NCBI GenBank assembly: GCA_027592155.1
Contig: JAQCKY010000002.1
Location: 1-21,995 of the forward strand
Reading direction: 5' to 3'
Length of the DNA: 21,995 nt
DNA from: Pseudomonadota bacterium
Lineage (GTDB): Bacteria; Pseudomonadota; Alphaproteobacteria; Rhodospirillales; UBA2165
Shown here: piece by piece, positions 1 through 7,503 of the stretch
Numbering within the stretch: position 1 is the stretch's first letter
Layout of the letters: each line of letters begins with the position of its first letter
Program-made: the position numbers and the translations under genes
The notes under the pieces: generated by a model
The model's input: only the letters and a program-made list of their open reading frames with translations
Told to the model about the DNA's origin: nothing
Databases searched by the model: none

Positions 1-888
1 ATGTTGAGTAACGAGATCAGGGATTGCATCGCGCCGAACCGAGAGCCCCACAAACCGAATTTCGACATGCCCCGCGGCGCCATCGACACCCATGTTCATG
101 TGTTCGAGAACCGCTATCCCCTATCGCCGGGACGTGGTTATAACCCGCCGGAATCGACCTTGGATGACCTCAAGCATCTGCATGCGACCCTGGGTGTCGA
201 CCGGGTCGTCTTCACACAGCCCTCGGTCTATGGCACGGATAACGCGGCGATCATGGACGGTGCCGCGGCGCTGAATGCCAAGACACCTAAACGGGCAAGA
301 ATGGTCATCGCCATCGAAAAAGATATTACCGACGACGAACTGGCCGCCTTCGACGCCGCCGGCGCCAGGGGCATCCGGCTCAATACCGATAACAAGGGCG
401 GGATGCCGGTCGGCTTAGATGAGGTGCCGGACCTTGCCAAGCGGATTGAGCCCTTCGGCTGGCATATCGAATGGCTGTTCCCCGGCAAGGACATTGTCGA
501 TTTGATGCCGGTCTTCCGGTCTATTTCCATCCCGCAATCGATCGGCCATTTTGCCTATCAACCGGCCACCGCCGGCATCGAGGCGCCAGGCTTTCAGGCG
601 CTCTTGGAACTGATGCGGGAAGGCAATACCTGGATCAAGATATCCGGTGCCAACCGGGTCAGCGCCACCGACTTGCCGCCTTATGACGACGTAAAACCGA
701 TGGCTCATGCTCTCATCGAGGCTAATCCCGAACGGGTCATGTGGGGCACCGACTGGCCCCATCCGAACAAGTACGAGGTCAATCCCAATGACGGCGACCT
801 CGCCGACGCCTTCGGCGATTGGGTTCAGGATGAGGCAATGCGGCAAAAAATCACCGTCGATACACCAGCGGCGCTGTACCGCTTCTAA
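1..888 (+). CDS. Amidohydrolase family protein (LigI/PDC hydrolase-like TIM barrel)
   Basis: Metal-dependent hydrolase of the amidohydrolase_2 family (known members: 2-pyrone-4,6-dicarboxylate lactonase and related TIM-barrel lactonases and decarboxylases), probably cytosolic. Seen: a DTHVHVF metal-binding HxH at about residues 30-34, a WHIEWLF strand near 154-160, a GHF strand near 182-184, and a WGTDWPHP motif with the expected catalytic/metal Asp at about 251. These four elements occur in family order and the 295 aa length is normal. The ATG is the first base of the window, so an upstream start cannot be excluded. It is the first gene of a tight four-gene plus-strand operon with CoA-ester genes, which suggests hydrolysis of a cyclic or lactone intermediate on a degradation route. 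The substrate is inferred only. Confidence 0.85.
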   Translation: MLSNEIRDCIAPNREPHKPNFDMPRGAIDTHVHVFENRYPLSPGRGYNPPESTLDDLKHLHATLGVDRVVFTQPSVYGTDNAAIMDGAAALNAKTPKRARMVIAIEKDITDDELAAFDAAGARGIRLNTDNKGGMPVGLDEVPDLAKRIEPFGWHIEWLFPGKDIVDLMPVFRSISIPQSIGHFAYQPATAGIEAPGFQALLELMREGNTWIKISGANRVSATDLPPYDDVKPMAHALIEANPERVMWGTDWPHPNKYEVNPNDGDLADAFGDWVQDEAMRQKITVDTPAALYRF

Positions 889-889
889 T

Positions 890-1324
890 ATGGTGGAGCC
901 AGGTCCACCCATTCCGGCCATTCCGGCACAAGATCTGGATCACATCTCCCTCGCCGTGCCCGATCTCGACGCCGCCATGGCACTGTACCGGGATCGCTTT
1001 GGCTGCACGGTCACGGATCCAATTGAGATCGCCGCACAGGGCATCCGCATGGCCTATGTGCAATTGGGCAACGCCAAGATCGAATTGATGGAGCCGCTGG
1101 ACGAGTCCTCGCCCATCGCTGCCTTTATCGCCCGCAATCCGGCGGGCGGCATCCATCATTTTTGCCTAACCACTGAAAACGCCGATGACGCGGCAGCAGC
1201 GGCGTCGGAAGCCGGTGTCCGCGTCCTGGGAAAACCCGGACCCGGCCATCACGGCAAACGGCTTTTTTTCATTCACCCAAAGGATTCCCTCGGCGCACTG
1301 ATCGAGATCGAGGAAACCGAATAA
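890..1324 (+). CDS. mce: VOC-fold protein, methylmalonyl-CoA epimerase-like
   Basis: Vicinal oxygen chelate protein of 144 aa, the size of methylmalonyl-CoA epimerase, which interconverts (R)- and (S)-methylmalonyl-CoA. Seen: LDHISLAVPDL with a candidate metal His at about 18, a Glu near 46 followed by QGIRMAYVQLG as in epimerases, GGIHHF with His about 90, and the C-terminal FFIHPKDSLGALIEIE with Glu about 139. The reading frame is open further upstream, but the ATG at 890 is chosen because it lies one base after the preceding stop and opens just before the first VOC strand; no clear Shine-Dalgarno is seen, so coupled translation is likely. No methylmalonyl-CoA mutase gene is nearby, so a related VOC reaction on the pathway intermediate of this operon is a real alternative. 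Confidence 0.78.
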   Translation: MVEPGPPIPAIPAQDLDHISLAVPDLDAAMALYRDRFGCTVTDPIEIAAQGIRMAYVQLGNAKIELMEPLDESSPIAAFIARNPAGGIHHFCLTTENADDAAAAASEAGVRVLGKPGPGHHGKRLFFIHPKDSLGALIEIEETE

Positions 1325-1347
1325 ACCTTACGACAGGAGCGAGACCA

Positions 1348-2217
1348 TTGACCTTAAACCGTACCTATAACGAAATCCTCTTTGAGGTCATCGACGATGT
1401 CGCGTGGATTACCATCAATCGCGCCGACGTGATGAATGCGTTTCGCGAGCAGACCCTCGACGAGATCACCGATGCCGTTAAGGCAACACGGGAAGACGCC
1501 TCCATTGTCTGCGCCGTGATCACCGGGGCCGGCGATAAGGCGTTCTCCGCAGGCGGCGACTTCCACGCCATGATGAAACTGAACCGCTCCAATGCGGCCC
1601 ATTGGAACGACCGGATGCTCGGCCTCGCGATGGCAATCCGCGGCGTGCCAATTCCCGTGATTGCCATGGTCCATGGTTATTGCATGGGCGGCGGTCATGA
1701 ATTGGCGCTGTGGTGCGATCTCGTCATCTCCGCCGACGACGGTGTTTTCGGCCAGACCGGCGCCAAGGTCGGCGCCTGCCCAACCGTCGGCGCGACCCAG
1801 TACATCCCCCGCCTGATCGGCGACCGCCTGGCCAAAGAGATGATCTTCCTCTGCCGCACCTTCAAAGCCGAAGAGGCCGTAAAGATCGGCCTCATCAACA
1901 AGGTCGTACCCAAAGCCAAACTGCGCGAAGAAACCGAAGCCTGGTGCCAGCAGATGAAGGGCTATTCCGGCCAGACCCTGCGCGCCACCAAAAAATCCCT
2001 CAACTTCGAGTCCGACGAACTCTACGCATCCTGGCAACAGGGCATGGAGCTCTTGGCTGAAATCTGGGGCTCCGAGGAATCCCTCGAAGGCATGAACGCC
2101 TTCATGGAGAAGCGTAAACCCGACTTCCATAAATTCCGCTTGGATCGCAAGGCCAAGGTCGATGTGTATCTCGACGACCTCGCCAATGACCGGAACCAGG
2201 CACCGCCTAAGGGCTGA
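1348..2217 (+). CDS. Enoyl-CoA hydratase/isomerase family protein, MenB/BadI-like clade
   Basis: Crotonase-fold enzyme of 289 aa acting on a CoA thioester. Seen: oxyanion-hole segments SAGGD near 67-71 and MGGGHE near 113-118, then FGQTGAKVG, a KEMIFLCR helix and a C-terminal KRKPDFHKF. The last three resemble MenB (dihydroxynaphthoyl-CoA synthase) and BadI (2-ketocyclohexanecarboxyl-CoA hydrolase). The MenB signature G-S-F-D is replaced by G-A-C-P (142-145), so the MenB catalytic Asp is absent. Glu118 sits where crotonase has its first catalytic Glu, and Gly138 where it has the second. The start is TTG with AGGAG eight bases upstream; the next in-frame ATG would remove a conserved strand. 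Ring opening, hydration or retro-Claisen cleavage are all possible. It lies four bases before the CoA-transferase gene. Confidence 0.88.
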   Translation: MTLNRTYNEILFEVIDDVAWITINRADVMNAFREQTLDEITDAVKATREDASIVCAVITGAGDKAFSAGGDFHAMMKLNRSNAAHWNDRMLGLAMAIRGVPIPVIAMVHGYCMGGGHELALWCDLVISADDGVFGQTGAKVGACPTVGATQYIPRLIGDRLAKEMIFLCRTFKAEEAVKIGLINKVVPKAKLREETEAWCQQMKGYSGQTLRATKKSLNFESDELYASWQQGMELLAEIWGSEESLEGMNAFMEKRKPDFHKFRLDRKAKVDVYLDDLANDRNQAPPKG

Positions 2218-2221
2218 TGCG

Positions 2222-3424
2222 ATGACCGGCGATTCCCTGGGGGCCTTGGAGGGCATCCGCGTCATCGACCTCACCCGCATCTTGGCGGGTCCGTTCTGCA
2301 CGATGAATCTCGGCGACATGGGCGCCGAGATCATCAAGATCGAACAGCCCGGCCGGGGCGATGATACACGCGGCTGGGGCCCGCCCTTTGCCGGCGACGA
2401 AGCGGCCTACTTCTTAGGGATTAACCGAAACAAGCGCAGCGTCACGCTCAATCTCAAGGACGAGCGCGGCAAGGATATATTGCGGCGTTTGCTAAAAGAC
2501 GCAGATGTCCTGATCGAGAACTTTAAGCCCGGTCAGTTGGACAGTTGGGGCTTTACCAAGGAGTGGATGACCGAGCACGCCCCGCGCGTCGTCCAATGCG
2601 CGATCACGGGCTACGGCGACAAGGGGCCAAAGGGCGGCATGCCTGGCTACGACTTCTTGCTGCAGGCCGAGAGCGGCCTGATGAGCATCACCGGTGAGAG
2701 GCACGGCAGGCCGACAAAATACGGCGTCGCCATCGTCGATGTCTGCACCGGCCAATATGCCGCGATGTGCATCCTGGCCGCACTTCAGGCCCGACACCGA
2801 ACCGGACGCGGCCAAAAAGTCGAGGTATCGTTGTTCAACACATCGCTGTCGATGCTGGTGAATGTTGCCTCCAATCACCTGATCGGCGGTGGCCGACCGG
2901 GCCGATACGGCAACGGCCACCCTAATATCGTCCCCTATAGCGACTACCCCTGCGGCGACGGTGAGATCGCACTGGCCGTCGGTAACGATCCGCAATTCGC
3001 CAAATTCGCCGGGTTGGTTGGGCATGCGGAGTGGGCGGAGGATGAACGCTTCACAACCAATGCCGGGCGCGTCACCAACCGGGCCGATATCGAGCCGCTG
3101 ATCGTTGAAGCACTATCGGTCAAATCCGCAGCCGACTGGATCACTTTATTCGAACGCGAAGGCATTCCTTGCACCAAGGTAAACGCCGTCGATGAAGCGC
3201 TTGCCAGCGCACAAGCACAAGCGAACGATATGGTTGTCGAAATGGATCACCCCACATCGGGGACCATCCGCGCATTGGGAATTCCCTATACGTTTTCGGA
3301 TACAACACCGTCAGTAAAATCGCCACCGCCCGTGCTCGGCGCGGACACCGACAGCGTCCTGGCTGAAATTGCCGGTTTCAGCGACCAGGAGATCAACGCA
3401 CTGCGAGAAGACGGGGTAATATAG
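2222..3424 (+). CDS. CaiB/BaiF (class III) CoA-transferase
   Basis: Moves CoA from a donor thioester to a carboxylic acid, usually activating the substrate of a catabolic route. Seen over 400 aa: N-terminal LEGIRVIDLTRILAGPF, GAEIIKIEQPGRGDDTR, NRNKRSV, an ENFKPG strand, PGYDFLLQAESGLMSITG with Asp about 144 as the family nucleophile by position, then YGVAIVDVCTGQYAA and a C-terminal half with GIPCTKVN. Length is normal for the family. The frame is open upstream, but the ATG at 2222 is chosen because it lies four bases after the crotonase stop and begins just before the first conserved strand. It closes the four-gene operon and is followed by a hairpin. Donor and acceptor cannot be told from sequence. 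Confidence 0.92.
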   Translation: MTGDSLGALEGIRVIDLTRILAGPFCTMNLGDMGAEIIKIEQPGRGDDTRGWGPPFAGDEAAYFLGINRNKRSVTLNLKDERGKDILRRLLKDADVLIENFKPGQLDSWGFTKEWMTEHAPRVVQCAITGYGDKGPKGGMPGYDFLLQAESGLMSITGERHGRPTKYGVAIVDVCTGQYAAMCILAALQARHRTGRGQKVEVSLFNTSLSMLVNVASNHLIGGGRPGRYGNGHPNIVPYSDYPCGDGEIALAVGNDPQFAKFAGLVGHAEWAEDERFTTNAGRVTNRADIEPLIVEALSVKSAADWITLFEREGIPCTKVNAVDEALASAQAQANDMVVEMDHPTSGTIRALGIPYTFSDTTPSVKSPPPVLGADTDSVLAEIAGFSDQEINALREDGVI

Positions 3425-3439
3425 GCAAATCGGTATTAA

Positions 3440-3459
3440 CCTTCCGGTTTTCCGGAAGG
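3440..3459. terminator. Hairpin between convergent genes, possible bidirectional terminator
   Basis: A perfect 8-bp inverted repeat CCTTCCGG / CCGGAAGG around a TTTT loop lies between the stops of the CoA-transferase and the convergent AraC-type gene. There is no strong T-tract on either side, so efficiency is uncertain; position and symmetry are the support. Confidence 0.55.
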
Positions 3460-3465
3460 GGACTC

Positions 3466-4416
3466 TTAATCGCCAGTCCAGGCCGATGGCGAGACTCCAT
3501 AAAAACGTTTGAACGCGCGGCTAAAGGCCGCTTCGGATCCATAACCAATTTGTTCGGCGATGGTCATTATCGATGCGTTGCCGGATGTGAGTTCGCGCGC
3601 GGCAAGCATCATCCTATGTTTTGTAAGATACTCCGCGGGGGCACAATCGAGGTATCGTGTAAATTTGTCGGTCAAGGTGGACCGAGATGCCCCGACAGCG
3701 CGGCCGAGGCGTTCTACGGTCCAGGGCTCTTCCGGCTGCCTATGAATCAATGCAATGGCTTTGCTGACTGACCGATCCCGTAATGCTTCCATCCATCCAC
3801 CAAGATCCTTTGGCAGGTCTTCCACATATGCGCGGACGGCCTCCACAAACAGCATCTCGGAAATTCGCGCCAACATGGCGTCAGTGCCGGGACGTCCATC
3901 CGCGACCTCATTCGCAGCAAACTCCAACGATGTTCGCACGAGCGGACCGGACCGCGCGGTCGACGTGTCATAGCGGATTGCCGCAGGCAATGATGATAAG
4001 AGCGGGTTACCAGCCAAGCCCTGCCCCCCAAGAAAACCGCACACGATACGGGTTGCCGCGCCCCCGCCACCATGCTCAATCTCCATGAGTTCGCCGGGCG
4101 CGGGGACCCGCGCCAAGTCGAGCGCGGGAACCGCTTCGGCGGGCTCCCGACCTGACAGATTATGGCGATCATTTCGAGCAAATATTACCGCTTGGCCAGG
4201 GTGGAATTTTGCTGGGTCTTCGTCCGCGATTTGAACGGTTAATTCACCTTCGACCACATAATGATAAAGGATCACATGGTCGGTAGGTCCAAGATGCGCA
4301 CTGCAATCAGACGCTTGGATCGTTGAGGTTAGGCACCAGGGTTCAGAAAACTCTGCGCGCAAAAAGATCCCTCCGGATAAACGCGCCGCGCGCAGTACCT
4401 CCGACAATGCATCCAT
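3466..4416 (-). CDS. AraC-family transcriptional regulator with N-terminal cupin domain
   Basis: One-component DNA-binding regulator of 316 aa. The N-terminal half has a cupin-like sensor (VEGELTVQIADE and FHPGQAVIFARNDRH, about 55-86), as in regulators starting DALSEVLRAARLSGG. The last 100 residues carry two helix-turn-helix units: WTVERLGRAVGASRSTL and the family signature MTIAEQIGYGSEAAFSRAFKRFYGVSPSAW near the C-terminus. The ATG is supported by GGAG a few bases upstream. The gene is divergent from the peroxiredoxin at 4585, with 168 bp between the two starts. That layout usually means the regulator controls the divergent gene and itself. The ligand is unknown. Confidence 0.92.
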   Translation of the reverse strand: MDALSEVLRAARLSGGIFLRAEFSEPWCLTSTIQASDCSAHLGPTDHVILYHYVVEGELTVQIADEDPAKFHPGQAVIFARNDRHNLSGREPAEAVPALDLARVPAPGELMEIEHGGGGAATRIVCGFLGGQGLAGNPLLSSLPAAIRYDTSTARSGPLVRTSLEFAANEVADGRPGTDAMLARISEMLFVEAVRAYVEDLPKDLGGWMEALRDRSVSKAIALIHRQPEEPWTVERLGRAVGASRSTLTDKFTRYLDCAPAEYLTKHRMMLAARELTSGNASIMTIAEQIGYGSEAAFSRAFKRFYGVSPSAWTGD

Positions 4417-4438
4417 GATCGCTCCGTTTCATCATTTC

Positions 4439-4471
4439 GGTCGTCCGATCAAATAGAACGGTGGTCTGATC
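4439..4471. promoter_or_regulatory. Imperfect direct repeat, candidate AraC-type operator
   Basis: GGTCGTCCGATC (4439-4450) and GGTGGTCTGATC (4460-4471) match at 10 of 12 positions and are exactly 21 bp apart, two helical turns. AraC-family proteins typically bind direct half-sites with about this spacing. The repeat lies 23-55 bp upstream of the AraC-type start and roughly 110-145 bp upstream of the peroxiredoxin start. Binding is inferred. Confidence 0.45.
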
Positions 4472-4584
4472 ATTCGCCGAAGCCCAGCCCGGTGCTATTC
4501 CAAATACCACGGTCGCTTGCAGTGAGGCCTTCAGCAAACCGCCTTGGTGCGTCGACCATAACCCATACTATACAGGAGAATTAG

Positions 4585-5241
4585 ATGCTTAAAATTGGAG
4601 ATAAGGCACCAAACTTTCGGGCCGAAACAACCCATGGCGAAATGGATTTCTATAACTGGCTTGGCACCTCCTGGTGCATTCTGTTTTCGCATCCCAAGGA
4701 TTTCACGCCGGTCTGCACGACGGAACTTGGATACATGGCAGGCCTCGCCGATGAGTTCACCGACCGTAACCGCAAGATTGTCGGCCTTTCTGTCGATCCG
4801 GTCGATCGTCATCAAGACTGGATGAAGGATATCGAAACCGCGACCGGGCATGTCGTCACATACCCGCTCATCGGCGACCCAGCCCTGACCGTCGCCAAGC
4901 TCTATGGCATGTTGCCGCCTGAAGTCGAGGGATTGGCGAAAGACCGCACGCCCGCTGACAACGCGACCGTCCGGTCGGTCTTCGTCGTCGGACCGGATCG
5001 TTTGGTTAAGGCAACGCTCACCTACCCAATGACGACAGGCCGGAACTTCGACGAGATCCTCCGCATCGTTGATTCCGTGCAATTGACCGCCGCTCACGAC
5101 GTGGCCACGCCTGCAAATTGGGTACAAGGCGGCAACGTCATTATCGCGCCAGCCATCCCGGACGACGAGGCTCGATCAAGGTTTCCGAGCGGCTGGGTAG
5201 CGCCAACACCCTATATCCGATTCGTCCCACAACCGGTTTAG
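4585..5241 (+). CDS. 1-Cys peroxiredoxin (Prx6/AhpC-TSA family)
   Basis: Thiol peroxidase reducing hydrogen peroxide and alkyl hydroperoxides in the cytosol. Seen over 218 aa: the thioredoxin-fold peroxidatic motif DFTPVCTTEL with Thr about 41 and Cys44, GLSVDPVDRHQDW, the helper Arg near 130 in NATVRSVF, and a C-terminal extension ending GWVAPTPYIRFVPQP as in Prx6-type enzymes. The only other cysteine is Cys31, beside the first strand, and there is no C-terminal resolving cysteine, so the 1-Cys mechanism is likely. The ATG is preceded by AGGAGAA with normal spacing. It is divergent from the AraC-family gene. A long hairpin and a methyltransferase gene follow. Confidence 0.93.
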   Translation: MLKIGDKAPNFRAETTHGEMDFYNWLGTSWCILFSHPKDFTPVCTTELGYMAGLADEFTDRNRKIVGLSVDPVDRHQDWMKDIETATGHVVTYPLIGDPALTVAKLYGMLPPEVEGLAKDRTPADNATVRSVFVVGPDRLVKATLTYPMTTGRNFDEILRIVDSVQLTAAHDVATPANWVQGGNVIIAPAIPDDEARSRFPSGWVAPTPYIRFVPQPV

Positions 5242-5273
5242 ATCAATACGGTTTAGTCGAATAACTAATACAT

Positions 5274-5323
5274 CCGCTGTCGATGAGGTTCGCGAGCGTG
5301 AGCCGGAACCACGTCGGCAGCGG
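5274..5323. repeat. Long near-perfect intergenic hairpin between peroxiredoxin and methyltransferase genes
   Basis: The arms 5274-5291 and 5306-5323 pair at 17 of 18 positions (15 Watson-Crick, two G-U, one A-A mismatch) around a 14-nt loop. It starts 32 bases after the peroxiredoxin stop and ends 20 bases before the methyltransferase ATG. No T-tract follows, so a simple intrinsic terminator is unlikely; an mRNA-stability or processing element, an attenuator, or a REP-like extragenic palindrome fits better. Confidence 0.7.
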
Positions 5324-5343
5324 AAAACGAAAGGTAGAAAGTA

Positions 5344-6213
5344 ATGACTAATCAAGTGCACATGAAGGTCGCCACCACCTACAACGCCGCATCGGATCAT
5401 TTCGATGCACCACCCTTGGGGTTTTGGGACCGCCATGGAAAAATAGCCGTCGAACTGGCGACCCTGCGCCCGGGTGAACGCGTACTCGATGTCGGGTGCG
5501 GCACAGGGGCCTCGGCATTGCCCGCCGCAGAGGCCGTTGGACCGGACGGCATGGTCGTAGCGATGGATATTGCCGAGGCAATGCTGCAGCGTGCGAAAGA
5601 TAAAGCTTCAGCGCGCGGCATCCGCAATATTTCCTTCCGAATGGCGGACATGACAGATCTGCGTGAATCCGATCAAAGTTATGACGTCGTGATCAGTGTG
5701 TTTTCACTGTTCTTCACGTCGGATATGAAAACCCAGCTTGCAAAATTGTGGCGTTTGCTCCGTCCCGGCGGACGGCTGATTACGACCTTCTGGGGCTCGA
5801 ACGCGTTCGAGCCAGGCGCGGGTGCCTTCGGCGACGCACTTCGAGAGATACGGCCTGATATTCCCCCCCTCACCCGACCATGGGAGCGATTTACCGAGCA
5901 GGAAAACATCCGGCGCCTGATTGCCGATAGTGTCGGTGTCGTACCTCGGGTTATCGCGGCGATTGATCGTCAGCCGTTGACCGAACCTTCTGACTGGTGG
6001 ACCGTCGCGCTCGGGTCCGGCTTTCGTTGGGAGGTCGATCAACTTACCCCTTATGAACAAGAAGCCGTGAAATCACGCGTAGTACAGGTGCTTTCCGATC
6101 AAAGCGTCTGTGCGCTGGAATCGAGTGCGCTCCATGCAATTACCAAGAAGGCCATGCGGGACACATTAAATCCAACGCGAATCTCACAGGATGCCGGTAT
6201 TCTCTGCGGCTAG
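5344..6213 (+). CDS. Class I SAM-dependent methyltransferase
   Basis: A 289-aa methyltransferase with the UbiE/Methyltransf_11 type Rossmann core. Seen: motif I VLDVGCGTGAS at about 47-57 (SAM binding), the acidic end of strand two in VVAMDIAEAML, FRMADMTDL for the adenine contact, YDVVISVFSLFF as motif IV, and LLRPGGRLITTFWG as the post-motif. The C-terminal third (about 165-289) is less conserved and would set the substrate, which cannot be named. The ATG follows AAAGG by about nine bases. The gene lies 102 bp after the peroxiredoxin in the same direction, with a long hairpin between, so co-transcription with attenuation is possible. The downstream neighbour is convergent. Confidence 0.85.
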   Translation: MTNQVHMKVATTYNAASDHFDAPPLGFWDRHGKIAVELATLRPGERVLDVGCGTGASALPAAEAVGPDGMVVAMDIAEAMLQRAKDKASARGIRNISFRMADMTDLRESDQSYDVVISVFSLFFTSDMKTQLAKLWRLLRPGGRLITTFWGSNAFEPGAGAFGDALREIRPDIPPLTRPWERFTEQENIRRLIADSVGVVPRVIAAIDRQPLTEPSDWWTVALGSGFRWEVDQLTPYEQEAVKSRVVQVLSDQSVCALESSALHAITKKAMRDTLNPTRISQDAGILCG

Positions 6214-6224
6214 AACGGGCCAGG

Positions 6225-6269
6225 GGAGCGGCTGGGAGCAGTCTGGGAAAACGAAACCCAGATCGCTCC
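6225..6269. terminator. Compound hairpin between convergent genes
   Basis: Outer arms GGAGCG (6225-6230) and CGCTCC (6264-6269) enclose an inner stem TCTGGG (6242-6247) / CCCAGA (6257-6262). It lies between the stops of the methyltransferase and the convergent glutathione transferase. No T-run follows, so termination is inferred from position. Confidence 0.4.
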
Positions 6270-6289
6270 AGCAACATTATCACAATTCT

Positions 6290-6907
6290 CTATGTCAGCG
6301 GCAGCGTGAATACCTGATCGAAGCTGGGGCGCTCCTTCAGGCGCGCATACCAGGCTTTAATGTTCGGCATACCCGGCGTATCGATGTCGAGATTGAGGAA
6401 CTGGTGGACCCGGGGGCAGAGCGCAATATCACCCATGGTGAAGCTGTCTCCGGCAACATAGTCGCGATCCTCTAGCCGGTCTTCCAGCATCTGATACGCT
6501 TCAAGCGACTTTAGGCGAGATGGTTCGACCCCTTCGGCGGCGCCGAAAGTCTCGGTACCCCGGATCAGCCAAGCAAAGGCAGGTACGATGTCCATCCAGT
6601 GAGTGCATTGCCAGTCCATCCATTTGTCCGCTTCGGCGCGGATCTGTAAATCTTCGGGCCACAACGTGCCGGATGCATATTTGGCGGCGAGGTAGCGGGC
6701 ACAGGAATTGCTTTCCCATCCGACATAACCATCATCCAAGATCGTTGGGATGCGCAATGTCGGGTTCATAGCAAGATATTCAGGATCGGTGAGCCCACCA
6801 TATTTCCCCCCCGTCATGATAAATTCATATTCGATGCCCGCTTCGATGCAGGTCCAAAGAACCTTATGCGTCGCCGACGAATCCGGACGGCCCCATAGTT
6901 TTAACAT
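6290..6907 (-). CDS. Glutathione S-transferase family protein
   Basis: Cytosolic GST of 205 aa, conjugating or thiolysing electrophilic substrates with glutathione. Seen: N-terminal thioredoxin-like domain beginning KLWGRPDSSATHKVLW, where Ser10/Ser11 could be the catalytic residue; LRIPTI with the cis-Pro near 54; WESNSCARYLAAKY with the Glu-Ser glutathione contact near 65-66; a C-terminal helical domain with the N-capping box VAGDSFTMGDIAL near 151-163. The length is full. The start ATG has AAGGAG upstream. It is the last gene of a minus-strand set after the cupin and DUF924 genes (29-bp gap), so it is probably in the same operon. The class and substrate are unknown. Confidence 0.9.
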   Translation of the reverse strand: MLKLWGRPDSSATHKVLWTCIEAGIEYEFIMTGGKYGGLTDPEYLAMNPTLRIPTILDDGYVGWESNSCARYLAAKYASGTLWPEDLQIRAEADKWMDWQCTHWMDIVPAFAWLIRGTETFGAAEGVEPSRLKSLEAYQMLEDRLEDRDYVAGDSFTMGDIALCPRVHQFLNLDIDTPGMPNIKAWYARLKERPSFDQVFTLPLT

Positions 6908-6936
6908 TGCGATGCTCCTTCCTGTTTATTGAGGGC

Positions 6937-7503
6937 TTATTGACCCCAGCTATCGGCGTCTTTGAGATAATCCTCTTCCGCAGGCGTATTGGCCCGGCCC
7001 AAAACCTTGTTGCGGTGGGGGTAGCGTCCGAACTGATCGATGACCGCCTTGTGGGCCTTGGCAAATTCAAAGGTCGCTTTGGTTTCCAAGGTCGCAAATA
7101 TCTCGACCGATCGTTTATGATCCGCCGGATCTTCGGAATGTTGGAACGGCATGTACAGAAACGTCTTTTCATGCTCCGTCATGCCGACATCGAAGCCCTG
7201 TTCGATGGCATGCTTGCTGATCGCCAAAGCCTTGGCATCGGTGGCAAAGGCTTTGGCGGAACCTCGGAAGATATTACGGGGGAACTGATCGAGAACCAGG
7301 ATCAACGCAAGGCAGCCCCCCGGCGTATCCATCGATCCATCGAGTTTGCCGGCCGCGGCGTCTTCATAGAGGCCACCGAACCGTTCCTGGATCTCGGCGT
7401 CGATCTCCGGTGTCGATTTAAACCAGCTTTCCCGCGCTTCGCCATAGCCTGGGTCGTCCGGCTTGCCGAACCAGAATTCGAGAACCGCGTCGAGGGAGTT
7501 CAT
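6937..7503 (-). CDS. DUF924 family protein
   Basis: A 188-aa member of the uncharacterised DUF924 family, an all-helical protein with no assigned reaction. Seen: N-terminal VLEFWFG, a WFKSTPEIDAEIQERF segment, the hallmark LDQFPRNIFRG near 71-81, MPFQHSE near 118-124, and FGRYPHRNKVLGRANTPAEEDYL near 158-180. All are in family order, so the protein looks complete. The frame is open for 35 more codons upstream, but the ATG at 7503 is chosen because the family begins at this point and because it forms an ATGA overlap with the cupin stop, a sign of translational coupling. It probably shares an mRNA with the cupin and GST genes. Confidence 0.88.
   Translation of the reverse strand: MNSLDAVLEFWFGKPDDPGYGEARESWFKSTPEIDAEIQERFGGLYEDAAAGKLDGSMDTPGGCLALILVLDQFPRNIFRGSAKAFATDAKALAISKHAIEQGFDVGMTEHEKTFLYMPFQHSEDPADHKRSVEIFATLETKATFEFAKAHKAVIDQFGRYPHRNKVLGRANTPAEEDYLKDADSWGQ

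Noticed and set aside
1354..2337. 327-codon minus-strand open frame opposite the crotonase gene
   Set aside because: It lies fully antisense to a clear enzyme gene, has Gly/Ala/His-rich low-information sequence and no family motif; a shadow of high-GC codon use.
5274..5323. Reading the long hairpin as an ordinary Rho-independent terminator for the peroxiredoxin
   Set aside because: The plus-strand sequence after the stem is A-rich (AAAACGAAAGG) with no T-run.
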